A DNA stretch of 64,000 nt from Microbacterium sp. LKL04 (GCF_900102005.1 NZ_LT627736.1:1612001-1676000), one strand, 5' to 3'; positions 7,369-15,931 are shown, counted from the stretch's first letter. Notes: generated by a model not told the origin, from the sequence alone. Translations and numbers: made by a program.

Positions 7369-7851
7369 TCAGAGTTCGACGGTGTCGTTGCGGCCCTCGT
7401 AGGGCTCACCCGTCACCTTCGACTTCACGAGGCTGACGATCGACGCGACGACCCCGCCCGGGCTGCTCCAGTACTCGCCCGACACGGCGTCGATCTTCAG
7501 GAGCGTCACGTTCGGGTCCTCGGGCCCATCGGGGAACCACGCCTCGACGGCGGGCGACCAGTACTCCCGCAGACGCTCGAGGTCATCGACCACCTCGGCG
7601 TTGCCGGCAAGCGAGACCCAGGCGTCGTTCGTGCTCAGGGCGACGCCGACCGCGGGCTGCGCGGCGACATGCGCCACGACGGACGAATCGCGACCGACGA
7701 TGAACCACAGGTCGCCGTCGAACTCGCGGTCCTGCACCGTCAACGGGCGCGCGACGTGCGCCCCCTGTTCGTTCATGGTCGTGACCATCGCGAAGCGGAA
7801 CTTCGGCAGGAGGTCGATGAGCGTCGCGTGGGGATCCTTCTCGGTGGCCAT
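7369..7851 (-). CDS. pyridoxamine 5'-phosphate oxidase-fold protein (general stress type)
   Basis: A 160-residue split-barrel flavin/F420-type protein. The order is a first strand FAMVTTMNEQGAHVARPL, a DLWFIVGRDSSVVAHV segment, and a WVSLAGNAEVV strand. The C-terminal half (WSPAVEAWFPDGPEDPNVTLLKI and then GEYWSSPGG) matches the general stress protein 26-like branch. Flavin binding is expected but the reaction is unknown. AAGGAGG lies 7 nt before the ATG at 7851, which decides the start over a longer upstream frame. Confidence 0.85.
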   Translation of the reverse strand: MATEKDPHATLIDLLPKFRFAMVTTMNEQGAHVARPLTVQDREFDGDLWFIVGRDSSVVAHVAAQPAVGVALSTNDAWVSLAGNAEVVDDLERLREYWSPAVEAWFPDGPEDPNVTLLKIDAVSGEYWSSPGGVVASIVSLVKSKVTGEPYEGRNDTVEL

Positions 7852-7934
7852 GGGGCCCTCCTTCGTCTCCGCCCCAGGCTCGCACCGGGCGCGGCATCCG
7901 CTGTCGGGGTTGACAGGTCGCGGGAACGCGCGTC

Positions 7935-8786
7935 TCAGGGCGAAGGAACGAGGAAGATCGCGTCCAGAAGGCCCGGGTTGTGCGCATGCACCAGCACGCC
8001 GAAGACCACGGCGTCGAACAGGAGGTGAACGGTCACCACGTACGCGAGGGACTTCGTCCGCAGGAAGATGATCGCCTGCAGGAGAGCGAACGGGATCGTC
8101 AGCGCCGGCCCCCATGCCCGGTAGCCCAGCTCCCACAGGAACGAGACGAACACGATCGCCTGCAGGACGTTCGCGGTCGCGTCCGCGAAGTGACGCCGCA
8201 GCAGCGCGAAGCAGGTGCAGATGAAGAACAGCTCATCCCAGATGCCGACGGCCCCGACCCCGACGAACAGGCGCGCGATGAGGTCGGGGGTGTCGACGAC
8301 GGGCCAGTTCTCGTAGACGCCCGACGTGATGAAGTAGAACGGCAACAGCAGCCATCCGAGCACCAGGACGGCGACGAGCCACGCCCACTGCCACGCCGTC
8401 CAGCGACCGCCGCCCCGCCACGGGAACCGGATCGCATGATCGCGGTAGACGAAGCGCGACACGAGGTACGGCACCAGCACCGCCCCGCCGAGGGCGAGCG
8501 TGAACCGGATCATGGCCGCGTTGTCGAGCTCCGCCTTCAGCGGGATGACGCTGACGATCAGCAGGCCGATGGCAATGAGCGAGAGGTCGCGGGTGATCGA
8601 CGGGTCGGATGCCGCGGCATCCCGTCGTTCGATGATCACCGCGACGGCCAGTCCTGCCGCCAGCAGCGCCCAGCCGAGCCAGGGCGTGAGCAGCACGAAG
8701 AACGCGGGCGCCGCCAGGCACACGAGCAGAGCCGGCACGACGCGAACGTCGAGGACGGGACGCGTCCCGCCGCCCGCGCGGACCAT
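7935..8786 (-). CDS. CPBP-family membrane protein with degenerate protease motifs
   Basis: A 283-residue polytopic membrane protein, probably eight helices. The C-terminal half aligns with the CPBP/CAAX intramembrane protease domain. The usual EExxxR motif reads DELFFI (in GIWDELFFICTCF). The second motif lacks its usual His (VSFLWELGYRAW). Only the last motif, HLLFDAV, keeps its His and Asp. Catalysis is therefore doubtful. The ATG overlaps the trmB stop as TGATG, so translation is coupled to trmB. A GTG one codon earlier is an alternative start. Confidence 0.72.
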   Translation of the reverse strand: MVRAGGGTRPVLDVRVVPALLVCLAAPAFFVLLTPWLGWALLAAGLAVAVIIERRDAAASDPSITRDLSLIAIGLLIVSVIPLKAELDNAAMIRFTLALGGAVLVPYLVSRFVYRDHAIRFPWRGGGRWTAWQWAWLVAVLVLGWLLLPFYFITSGVYENWPVVDTPDLIARLFVGVGAVGIWDELFFICTCFALLRRHFADATANVLQAIVFVSFLWELGYRAWGPALTIPFALLQAIIFLRTKSLAYVVTVHLLFDAVVFGVLVHAHNPGLLDAIFLVPSP

Positions 8787-9532
8787 CACGCCGACCGGGG
8801 ACGGCGGCGGTAGGTCAGGTCGCGGATGTCGCGGCCCTTCGCGATTCCCTTGCGCTCGAACGCCGTCATGATGCGGCCGTCGAAGCGGTCCGACCACTCA
8901 CCCTCGAAGGACGGGGCGAAGTCGGCAGCGTCCGCAAGCACGTCGCGCATCTGCAGCGCGTAGTCCTCCCAGTCGGTCGCCAGCCGCAACGTCCCGCCGT
9001 CGCGCAGAACACGCGCGGCGAGCGCGGGGAACCCGTCGGCGATGAGTCGGCGCTTGTTGTGCTTGGTCTTGTGCCACGGATCCGGGAAGAAGATCCAGAC
9101 CTCGTCGACGGATGCCTCGGGCAGCAGGTGCTCGAGGACCTCGGGTGCGTTCGCCTCGACGAGCCGGAGGTTCCGAACCCCCTCGCGATCCGCGTCGAGC
9201 ATCGTGCGGGCGAGTCCCGCGCGGAAGACCTCGACGGCGATGAAGTCGCGCTCCGGCGACTCCCCGGCGGCGTGCACGATCGCATGCCCCTGCCCCGAGC
9301 CGATCTCGACGACCAGCGGCGCCTCTCGACCGAACTCCGCGACCGGGTCGATCGTGGAACCGGGACGGATGCTGGTGGCCGCGGCATCCCGTTCCACCTC
9401 GAGCAGGTACGTGCTCGACAGATCGTCCCAGGCACGCTCCTGCGCATCGCTCATCCGGCCGCTCCGACGCACGAACGAGACGGGCTTGTCACGGAAGCGC
9501 GGCGCGGACTCGGGCGCGTCGGGATCGGGCAT
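8786..9532 (-). CDS. trmB: tRNA (guanine-N7-)-methyltransferase TrmB
   Basis: A 248-residue SAM-dependent enzyme that makes 7-methylguanosine at position 46 of tRNA. LVVEIGSGQGHAIVHAA is the SAM-binding motif I. FIAVEVFRAGLARTM and the hallmark IFFPDPWHKTKHNKRRL (TrmB signature with the conserved Asp and Lys) are present, and the C-terminus keeps TAFERKG. TACCCT ends 6 nt before the ATG, so the mRNA is likely leaderless. The CPBP gene follows in translational coupling. Confidence 0.95.
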   Translation of the reverse strand: MPDPDAPESAPRFRDKPVSFVRRSGRMSDAQERAWDDLSSTYLLEVERDAAATSIRPGSTIDPVAEFGREAPLVVEIGSGQGHAIVHAAGESPERDFIAVEVFRAGLARTMLDADREGVRNLRLVEANAPEVLEHLLPEASVDEVWIFFPDPWHKTKHNKRRLIADGFPALAARVLRDGGTLRLATDWEDYALQMRDVLADAADFAPSFEGEWSDRFDGRIMTAFERKGIAKGRDIRDLTYRRRPRSA

Positions 9533-9591
9533 GCGACCAGGGTATCCCGCGGCATCCGGGGCCCCCGCGGGCCGGCCTCGGCGTCGCCCGC

Positions 9592-10425
9592 TCACGAGGT
9601 CACGAAATCGATGAGTTCCTCGACGCGGCCGAGGAGGGCGGGGTCGAGGTCGCGGAACGTCGTGACCGACCCCAGGATGCGCTGCCAGTTCTCGGCGATG
9701 TCGGTCTGATCCTCCGCCGGCCAGCCGAGGGCGCGGCTGGCGCCCTTCTTCCACTCGATGCCTCGCGGAACCTCCGGCCATGCCGTGATCCCGAGGGCTC
9801 GGGGCGTCACGCACTGCCACACGTCGATGTACGGGTGTCCGACGATCTTGAGGTGCGCACCGTGCGGGCCGCGGAGGATCTGCTCGGCGATCCGCGTCTC
9901 CTTGGACCCCGGGACGAGGTGGTCGACGAGCACCCCGTAACGACGCTCGGCGCTCGGCGGCTCGGTGCGGAGCAGGTCCTCGAGCAGGTCGACGCCCTGC
10001 AGGTATTCGACGACGACGCCCTCGATGCGGAGGTCGGCGCCCCACACCTTCTCGACGAGCTCGGCGTCGTGGCGGCCCTCGACGAGGATGCGGGACGCAC
10101 GGGCGACGCGGGCACGGGCCTGCGGGTCGGCGAACGACCCCGATGCGGTGCGCGTACGTCCGGCGGGCGCCGCGGTGCGCGGCGGGACGAGCTGGACGGG
10201 CTTGCCGTCGACGAGGAAGCCGCCGCCGATCGGGAACAGCCGCACGCGGCCGTGTCGGTCCTCGAGCTCGACGTGGCCGGCGGTCACCCCCGTCACCGCG
10301 CCGACGAAGTCGTCGAGGGCGACCTCGACGACGAGACCCCTGTCGGCGGGAACGGTCGTCACCGTCGGCCGTCCCTTGTCACGCCACCCCGCGGCGAGCA
10401 CATCGCTGCCGTACCGATCGTCCAC
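9592..10425 (-). CDS. DUF3097-family protein
   Basis: A 277-residue protein that I recognise as the actinobacterial DUF3097 family. The N-terminal third is beta-rich (VVEVALDDFVGAVTGV). The middle has ASRILVEGRHDAELVEKVWG, a segment like the Toprim glutamate strand (LVEGxxDA), and later VLVDHLVPGSKE, which resembles the Toprim DxD strand. A nucleic-acid-related role is an inference. The GTG start has AGGAGG 5 nt upstream. It is transcribed toward trmB with a 59-bp gap. Confidence 0.75.
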   Translation of the reverse strand: MDDRYGSDVLAAGWRDKGRPTVTTVPADRGLVVEVALDDFVGAVTGVTAGHVELEDRHGRVRLFPIGGGFLVDGKPVQLVPPRTAAPAGRTRTASGSFADPQARARVARASRILVEGRHDAELVEKVWGADLRIEGVVVEYLQGVDLLEDLLRTEPPSAERRYGVLVDHLVPGSKETRIAEQILRGPHGAHLKIVGHPYIDVWQCVTPRALGITAWPEVPRGIEWKKGASRALGWPAEDQTDIAENWQRILGSVTTFRDLDPALLGRVEELIDFVTS

Positions 10426-10590
10426 ACGCACCTCCTGAAACCTCGGGAAGCCTAAGCGAGCAACGCAAAGGGAACGCACAGGCGCTCCGACGGCAACCCG
10501 GTATCGAGACATACGGACCGCGGCATAGACTCGCGACGAGCGGTTGCGACCGCCGAGCGACCCACCGAGCGACTCCCGGAGGACTCACCG

Positions 10591-12561
10591 ATGCGATCCC
10601 GCCTGACGTCCGTCGTCGCGGCCTCGCTCGCGGTCGCCATCGGCTCTGTCACCCTCGCCGCACCAGCCTCGGCGACCGAGCCCGTCACGCTCGGCGAGAG
10701 CCGCGTCTGGGATCAGGTCGACGTCCTGACAGACGCGCAGGAGGCCAGCCTCGACGCTCGCCTCGAGCGCCTCACCGACGACATCGGGCTCGACCTCTGG
10801 GTCGTCTACGTCGACAGGTTCACCGATCCGACCGGCGCCCAGCAGTGGGCCGAAGACACCGCGAATCTCAACAACCTCGGACCCGACCAGTACCTCCTCG
10901 CGATCGCCACGGAGGGACGCGCCTACTACCTCTCCTCCGACTCGTCGGGGCCTGTCTCGGACGACCGCATCACGGCGATCGAGCAGGACCGCGTGCTCCC
11001 CGCCCTGCGACAGGACGATTGGGCGGGCGCCGGAGTCGCAGCGGCCGACGGACTCGAGGACGCGCGCTCCGGTGGGGGCGGCGGCCTCATCTGGGTCGTC
11101 CTCCTCGTCGTCGCCGCGATCGCCGGGCTCGTCGTCTGGGCGGTCGTGCGGGGCCGCCGCGCGGCGGCCGGCACGAACGCCGACACGCGACGAGTTCCGC
11201 TCGAGGAGCTCGAACGCCAGGCCGGTGCCGCACTCGTGCGGACCGACGACGCGATCACCACGAGCGCGCAAGAACTCGGCTTCGCCACGGCGGAGTTCGG
11301 AAGTGCCGCCACCGCCGAGTTCGAGCAGGCGATCGCGACGGCGCGCACCTCGCTTGAGCGCGCGTTCTCGCTGCAGCAGCAGATGGACGACGAGACGCCC
11401 GACTCCCCCGACCAGCGCCGCGCCTGGTACGAGGAGATCCTGAGCCTCTGCCGGAGTGCCGAGGAGACGCTGACCGAGAAGGCGGAGGCCTTCGACGCCC
11501 TGCGCGATCTCGCGAAGAACGCTCCGGAAGCCCTCGCCCGCGTGCAGCAGCGCCGGGCCGAGGCGGGTGCCCGTCTCGACGGAATCGACGCCCGTCTCAG
11601 CGAGCTCCGAGCGGCGTACCGCGCCGAGGCCCTCGCCGCCGTCGCCGACAACCCCGTTCAGGCACGCGATCGCCTCAGCTTCGCCGACGCCCGGCTGTCC
11701 GAGGCTCAGACCGAGCTCGCGGCAGGCGATGGCGCAGGGGCGGCCGTCGGCATCCGTGCCGCGGAACAGGCCGTCGACCAGGCGACCCGTCTGCAGGATG
11801 CCGTCGAGAAGCTCGCCGCCGACCTGTCCGCGGCCGAGCAGGAGGGCGCCGCCCTCGTCACCGAACTCGATGCCGACCTGGCGGCCGCCGCCGCGACGCC
11901 CGACCCCGAATCGCGTCTCGCACCGGTCATCGCCTCGACACGACAGAACCTCGACGCCGCGCGCGAGAAGCTGACGGGTCAGGCACGCGATCCCCTCTCG
12001 GCCGTCGACCTCCTCGAGAAGGCGAACACGGCGATCGACGGCGCCCTCGGCCAGGTGCGCGACGCCCAGCAGCGCGCCGACCGCGCGCGCAGCGTGCTGT
12101 CTCAGACGCTGCTGCAGGCGAAGGCACAGGTGTCGGCCGCCGAGGACTTCATCAGCGCCCGGCGAGGGGCCGTCGGAGCGACGGCCCGCACCCGCCTGGC
12201 CGAGGCCGGCGCCGCTCTCGTGCAGGCGACCCAGCTGCAGCAGAGCGACCCCGAGCGCGCCCTCGACCTCGCGCACCGCTCCACCGCGCTGGCGGGCGAG
12301 GCGATGCAGCGCGCGCAGGGCGACGTCGGATCGTTCGCCGGCGGCGGAAACACTGGCGGCGGGGGCGACTTCGGCGGCATGCTGGGCGGCATCATCCTCG
12401 GCTCCCTCCTCGGTGGCGGGGGCGGATCAAGGCGGTCCTCCGGCGGATTCGGCAGCGGTTTCGGCGGTTCGTCCTCCCGCCGCAGCGGCGGCTTCGGCGG
12501 CGGATCGATCGGGCGCAGCAGCGGCGGCTCCCGCTCCCGCAGGGGAGGCGGTCGCTTCTGA
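10591..12561 (+). CDS. TPM-domain membrane protein with long coiled coil and Gly-rich tail
   Basis: A 656-residue protein. Residues 1-29 are a signal peptide ending in APASA. A TPM (TLP18.3/Psb32/MOLO-1) domain spans about 35-150, including LWVVYVDRF and NNLGPDQYLLAIA. A transmembrane helix lies at about 168-190, then a Glu/Ala-rich coiled-coil region to about 590. The C-terminal 65 residues are Gly/Ser/Arg repeats ending RRGGGRF. The TPM domain faces outside and the coiled coil inside. Residues 258-540 align without large gaps to the coiled-coil protein at 62882. It is followed 62 bp later by a PspA homologue, hinting at a membrane-stress role. Confidence 0.85.
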   Translation: MRSRLTSVVAASLAVAIGSVTLAAPASATEPVTLGESRVWDQVDVLTDAQEASLDARLERLTDDIGLDLWVVYVDRFTDPTGAQQWAEDTANLNNLGPDQYLLAIATEGRAYYLSSDSSGPVSDDRITAIEQDRVLPALRQDDWAGAGVAAADGLEDARSGGGGGLIWVVLLVVAAIAGLVVWAVVRGRRAAAGTNADTRRVPLEELERQAGAALVRTDDAITTSAQELGFATAEFGSAATAEFEQAIATARTSLERAFSLQQQMDDETPDSPDQRRAWYEEILSLCRSAEETLTEKAEAFDALRDLAKNAPEALARVQQRRAEAGARLDGIDARLSELRAAYRAEALAAVADNPVQARDRLSFADARLSEAQTELAAGDGAGAAVGIRAAEQAVDQATRLQDAVEKLAADLSAAEQEGAALVTELDADLAAAAATPDPESRLAPVIASTRQNLDAAREKLTGQARDPLSAVDLLEKANTAIDGALGQVRDAQQRADRARSVLSQTLLQAKAQVSAAEDFISARRGAVGATARTRLAEAGAALVQATQLQQSDPERALDLAHRSTALAGEAMQRAQGDVGSFAGGGNTGGGGDFGGMLGGIILGSLLGGGGGSRRSSGGFGSGFGGSSSRRSGGFGGGSIGRSSGGSRSRRGGGRF

Positions 12562-12623
12562 TCTTCCGACGCCGGACCTCACAGACCTCGACAGCACGAC
12601 CTCTCGTATCGAAAGGAAACCCG

Positions 12624-13358
12624 ATGGCAAAGCAGTCCATCTTCGGCCGCATCTCCACTCTCGTGAAGGCGAACATCAACGCCCTCCTCGACTCCGCCGA
12701 GGACCCGCAGAAGATGCTCGACCAGCTCGTCCGCGACTACACCAACAACATCGCCGACGCCGAGACCGCCATCGCCGAGACCATCGGCAACCTGCGCCTG
12801 CTCGAACGCGACCACGATGAGGACGTGAAGGCCGCGGCCGAGTGGGGCAACAAGGCCATCGCCGCCAGCCGCAAGGCCGACGAGCTGCGCTCCGCCGGCA
12901 ACACGACGGATGCCGACAAGTTCGATAACCTCGCCAAGATCGCGCTGCAGCGTCAGATCAGCGAGGAGAACGAGGCCCGCGCCATCGCCCCCTCGATCGC
13001 CGCGCAGACCGAGGTCGTCGAGAAGCTCAAGGACGGCCTCAACGGTATGAAGCAGAAGCTCGACCAGCTTCGCTCGAAGCGCTCCGAGCTGCTCGCCCGC
13101 GCGAAGACGGCCGAGGCGCAGAACAAGGTGCACGACGCCGTGAAGTCGATCGACGTGCTCGATCCCACGAGCGAGCTCGGCCGGTTCGAGGACAAGGTCC
13201 GCCGCCAAGAGGCCCTCGCCGCCGGAAAGGCCGAGATCGCCGCCTCGACGATCGACGCCCAGTTCAACCAGCTCGAGGATCTCGGTGAGCTCACCGAGGT
13301 CGAGGCGCGCCTGGCCGCGCTGAAGACCGGCGGCAACGCCGGCGCAATCGAGCAGTGA
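12624..13358 (+). CDS. PspA/IM30 (ESCRT-III-like) membrane-stress protein
   Basis: A 244-residue protein, mostly coiled coil. The N-terminal amphipathic helix (FGRISTLVKANINALLDSAE) and DPQKMLDQLVRDY are hallmarks of PspA/IM30, proteins that polymerise on damaged membranes. GAAAGGAAA lies 7 nt before the ATG. It follows the TPM gene in the same direction, consistent with an operon. A strong hairpin directly downstream ends the unit. Confidence 0.9.
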   Translation: MAKQSIFGRISTLVKANINALLDSAEDPQKMLDQLVRDYTNNIADAETAIAETIGNLRLLERDHDEDVKAAAEWGNKAIAASRKADELRSAGNTTDADKFDNLAKIALQRQISEENEARAIAPSIAAQTEVVEKLKDGLNGMKQKLDQLRSKRSELLARAKTAEAQNKVHDAVKSIDVLDPTSELGRFEDKVRRQEALAAGKAEIAASTIDAQFNQLEDLGELTEVEARLAALKTGGNAGAIEQ

Positions 13359-13374
13359 GACCCGCACGCGATAC

Positions 13375-13405
13375 GCGGCGCCGGACCCCGAGGGTCCGGC
13401 GCCGC
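13375..13405 (+). terminator. hairpin terminator after pspA-like gene
   Basis: A perfect 13-bp stem (GCGGCGCCGGACC with GGTCCGGCGCCGC) around CCGAG, starting 16 nt after the stop codon. It lacks a T run. The next gene's GGAGG site starts 12 nt beyond it. Confidence 0.75.
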
Positions 13406-13426
13406 CGTGCTCCCCCGGAGGTGCCC

Positions 13427-14239
13427 ATGACCCGATTCCTCGTCGTCCCGCAGTGGCAGGGTTCGCCGTCCGCCCGCGCCATGCGCCTCATCGACGGCGC
13501 CGAGGCGATCGCCGACGACCTGCCGCGCTCCGCCCTCACGCGCGTCGAGGTCCCAGCCGAAGCCGGCGAGGCGGTGGGCACCGGCATCCGTCGCTTCAGC
13601 ACCCTCACCCGCGTCCGCGACGCCCTCGCCGAGGTCCTCGCCTCCAGTGACGAGCCCGCCGTCGTCATCGGCGGTGACTGCGCGGTCGCGGTTCCGGCGA
13701 TCGCCGCGGCCGCCGAGCGGCATCCGTCGGTCGCGGTCGTGTGGTTCGACGCGCACGGCGACCTGCACACCCCGGAGTCGTCTCTCTCGGGCGCGCTGGC
13801 GGGCATGGCGCTGCGCGCCGCGATCGAGGCCGGGCCCTTCGTCGCGACTCCGCTCGTCCCCGCCGCCCGCAGCGTCCTCGTCGGCGCCCGTGACCTCGAC
13901 GACGCCGAGGCCGCCCTCCTGGAGACCTCCGAGATCGCGACGGTCTCGGCGAGCGCCCTCGCCGACCCTGCCGCTCTCGCGGACGCGGTCGCCGCGACCG
14001 GCGCCGACGCCGTCTACGTCCACATCGACCTCGACGTCCTCGACCCGGCGGCCGTCGTGGGAGTCCTCGAGCCGGTGCCCTTCGGTGCGGACCCTGCACA
14101 CATCACCGCGTCGATCGCCCGACTGCGCGAGCGGATGCCGCTGGTCGGCGCATCGCTGTCGGGCTTCGCCCCCGCGACCCGCGACGCCGCCGTCGAGGAT
14201 CTCGGCACGATCCTCCGCCTGCTCGGGGCCCTCGCATGA
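13427..14239 (+). CDS. arginase/agmatinase-fold (ureohydrolase) protein
   Basis: A 270-residue member of the arginase superfamily, binuclear manganese hydrolases acting on guanidino compounds. Metal-binding motifs are visible: GGDCAVAVP (His replaced by Cys compared with the usual GGDHS), VWFDAHGDLHTPESS with Asp-x-His-x-Asp, and HIDLDVLDP with Asp-x-Asp. The substrate could be arginine, agmatine, formiminoglutamate or another guanidino acid. GGAGG lies 6 nt before the ATG. Its end overlaps the next gene by ATGA. Confidence 0.85.
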   Translation: MTRFLVVPQWQGSPSARAMRLIDGAEAIADDLPRSALTRVEVPAEAGEAVGTGIRRFSTLTRVRDALAEVLASSDEPAVVIGGDCAVAVPAIAAAAERHPSVAVVWFDAHGDLHTPESSLSGALAGMALRAAIEAGPFVATPLVPAARSVLVGARDLDDAEAALLETSEIATVSASALADPAALADAVAATGADAVYVHIDLDVLDPAAVVGVLEPVPFGADPAHITASIARLRERMPLVGASLSGFAPATRDAAVEDLGTILRLLGALA

Positions 14240-14679
14240 GTCCGGTCCCTCCGGCGGGATGGGAGGCGCGAGCGGAGCGCGCCGTGGCGCGCGGGCGACG
14301 GTTCGACCGCTGGATCCCCGGCATCCTGCTCGATTCCCCTCTCAGCCGCCTGGGATACCTCGCCGGGACGGCGTTCGGCTTCGCGTGGGGGACGCTGTGG
14401 TCGACGGGCCGCATCGAACGGCGAGCGGGGCTCTGGGTGTTCCGAGGGATGCCGGGGGTCACGTTCGGCCGCGGCGGTGTCTGCGTCGGCGGGTGCTTCC
14501 TCACCGGCGACGGCCGCATCGACGACCGCCTGCTGCGCCACGAAGCCGTGCACCGCGAACAGTGGCGGCGCTACGGCATGCTCATGCCCGTCCTCTACCT
14601 GCTCGCGGGCCGCAACCCGTTGACGAACCGGTTCGAGATCGAGGCGGGTCTCGCCGACGGACGCTACATCCCCCGCTGA
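14236..14679 (+). CDS. uncharacterised HEXXH-motif protein
   Basis: A 147-residue protein of unknown family, translationally coupled to the arginase-fold gene (ATGA). It has a hydrophobic middle (GYLAGTAFGFAWGTLW), then a Gly/Cys-rich strand region (GVCVGGCFLTGDG), then LLRHEAVHREQWRRYG. HEAVH fits the zinc-metallopeptidase HEXXH consensus, and a downstream Glu in NRFEIEAG could be the third ligand. Protease activity is unproven; the motif is the only direct clue. Confidence 0.7.
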   Translation: MSPVPPAGWEARAERAVARGRRFDRWIPGILLDSPLSRLGYLAGTAFGFAWGTLWSTGRIERRAGLWVFRGMPGVTFGRGGVCVGGCFLTGDGRIDDRLLRHEAVHREQWRRYGMLMPVLYLLAGRNPLTNRFEIEAGLADGRYIPR

Positions 14680-14686
14680 CGATCCA

Positions 14687-15400
14687 TCACGCGACGAGCA
14701 CTCGACCGAGCTCCGCGGTCTCGGTGGTCGTCAGACCGTACGCCTGCAGGTACTCGACGGGGCCGCCGTACCGCAGCCGGAGGTCGTCGAACACGGCGCG
14801 CATCGCCTGCGCCGGCGACCGGGTCACGAGATCCTCGAGGTGACGCGCCCTCGGATGCCGCTGCCGGAGATAACGCAGAACGCCCTCGTTCCGCGCCGTG
14901 GGGAGCAGCTCTTCGGTCCGCGCGTAGTCGGCGATGACGGCATCCTCGTCCACGCCGGCGGCCGCGAGGATCAGCGCCACCGAGAGCCCCGTGCGGTCCT
15001 TGCCGACGGTGCAGTGCACGAGCACGGGCTGGACTTCGAGCACGGCACGCGCCGCATCGACCAGCCGCGATGCGGAACCGTCGACGAGAGCGCGGTACAC
15101 GTCGTCGAGGGACAGGTCGTCGGCGAAGAACGACGACGCCGACCCCGCGAACATGGGCAGATGCACGGTCTCGATCCCGAGGTCGTCGACCTGGGAGGGT
15201 TCGAACCGCCGCTCCTCGTCGTCGCGCAGGTCGACGATGCGACGGATGCCGAGGCTCGCCACGCGGTCCCTTCCCGCCGTCGTCAGGTGGCCGAGGTTGC
15301 CGGAGCGGAACAGCACGCCGGACCGGGTGCGCCCCTCCCCCGCCGACAGTCCCCCGACGTCGCGGAAGTTGAAGGCGCCGGGGACGTCGAGGACGCTCAC
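14687..15400 (-). CDS. protein-tyrosine phosphatase family protein (second paralogue)
   Basis: A 237-residue PtpB-like phosphatase. NFRDVGGL is at residues 11-18 and the catalytic loop HCTVGKDRTG has Cys130 and Arg136. Architecture and size match the gene at 5313-6017, but the loop and most of the sequence differ, so the duplication is old. GTG start codon and upstream stop overlap as GTGA, coupling it to the carboxymuconolactone decarboxylase-like gene. Confidence 0.88.
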   Translation of the reverse strand: MSVLDVPGAFNFRDVGGLSAGEGRTRSGVLFRSGNLGHLTTAGRDRVASLGIRRIVDLRDDEERRFEPSQVDDLGIETVHLPMFAGSASSFFADDLSLDDVYRALVDGSASRLVDAARAVLEVQPVLVHCTVGKDRTGLSVALILAAAGVDEDAVIADYARTEELLPTARNEGVLRYLRQRHPRARHLEDLVTRSPAQAMRAVFDDLRLRYGGPVEYLQAYGLTTTETAELGRVLVA

Positions 15401-15879
15401 GGAGCCGGCGACGCGGCGCGGCGCTCGGGAACCGGGTAGCGGCCGGCGATCGCGATGCGATTGAACGCGTTGATCGAGACGAGCAGCCAGCTGAGCGCGA
15501 CGTACTCCTCTTCGGAGAGGATGCCGCCGACGCGGTCGTACACGTCGTCCGAGACGCCGTCGTCATGGATGAAGACGTACGACTCCGTCAGCTCGAGCGC
15601 CGCGCGCTCACGCTCGCTGAAGACACCGGACTCGCGCCACACCGGGAGCTGCGCGACGACGTCGACGGTGAGCCCCGCCTTCGCACCCCGATCGGAGTGG
15701 ACGCGGACACAGTACGCGCAGCCGTTGAGCTGGGATGCGTGGATGAGCGCGAGCTCGCGCAGCCGGGCATCTATCCCCGCCTCGGCTGCGAGATCCCCGA
15801 CGGTCTTCGCGAACGCTTCGAGGGCGTCGTACGCCGGGCGCGCGGCCCGGGCGAGGTGCACACGGTGGTGATCGCTCAT
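15397..15879 (-). CDS. carboxymuconolactone decarboxylase/AhpD-like protein
   Basis: A 160-residue all-helical protein of the AhpD-like superfamily. The redox motif is NGCAYCVRVHS (Cys54 and Cys57 plus the following His), as in alkylhydroperoxidase-type members. A peroxidase or thiol-disulfide role is likely; decarboxylase activity is not implied. TAGGGT ends 6 nt before the ATG, so it is probably leaderless and fires back-to-back with the divergent hydrolase gene only 52 bp away. Confidence 0.85.
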   Translation of the reverse strand: MSDHHRVHLARAARPAYDALEAFAKTVGDLAAEAGIDARLRELALIHASQLNGCAYCVRVHSDRGAKAGLTVDVVAQLPVWRESGVFSERERAALELTESYVFIHDDGVSDDVYDRVGGILSEEEYVALSWLLVSINAFNRIAIAGRYPVPERRAASPAP

Positions 15880-15918
15880 GTCGTCACCCTAGTCGCGGCA
15901 TCCGCACCCGGCATCGGT

Positions 15919-15924
15919 CACAAT
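15919..15924 (+). promoter_or_regulatory. -10 hexamer for leaderless alpha/beta-hydrolase mRNA
   Basis: CACAAT followed by 7 nt and GTG at 15932. The opposite-strand hexamer of the divergent gene (15886-15891) lies 27 bp away. Confidence 0.4.
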
Positions 15925-15931
15925 GGGGACC

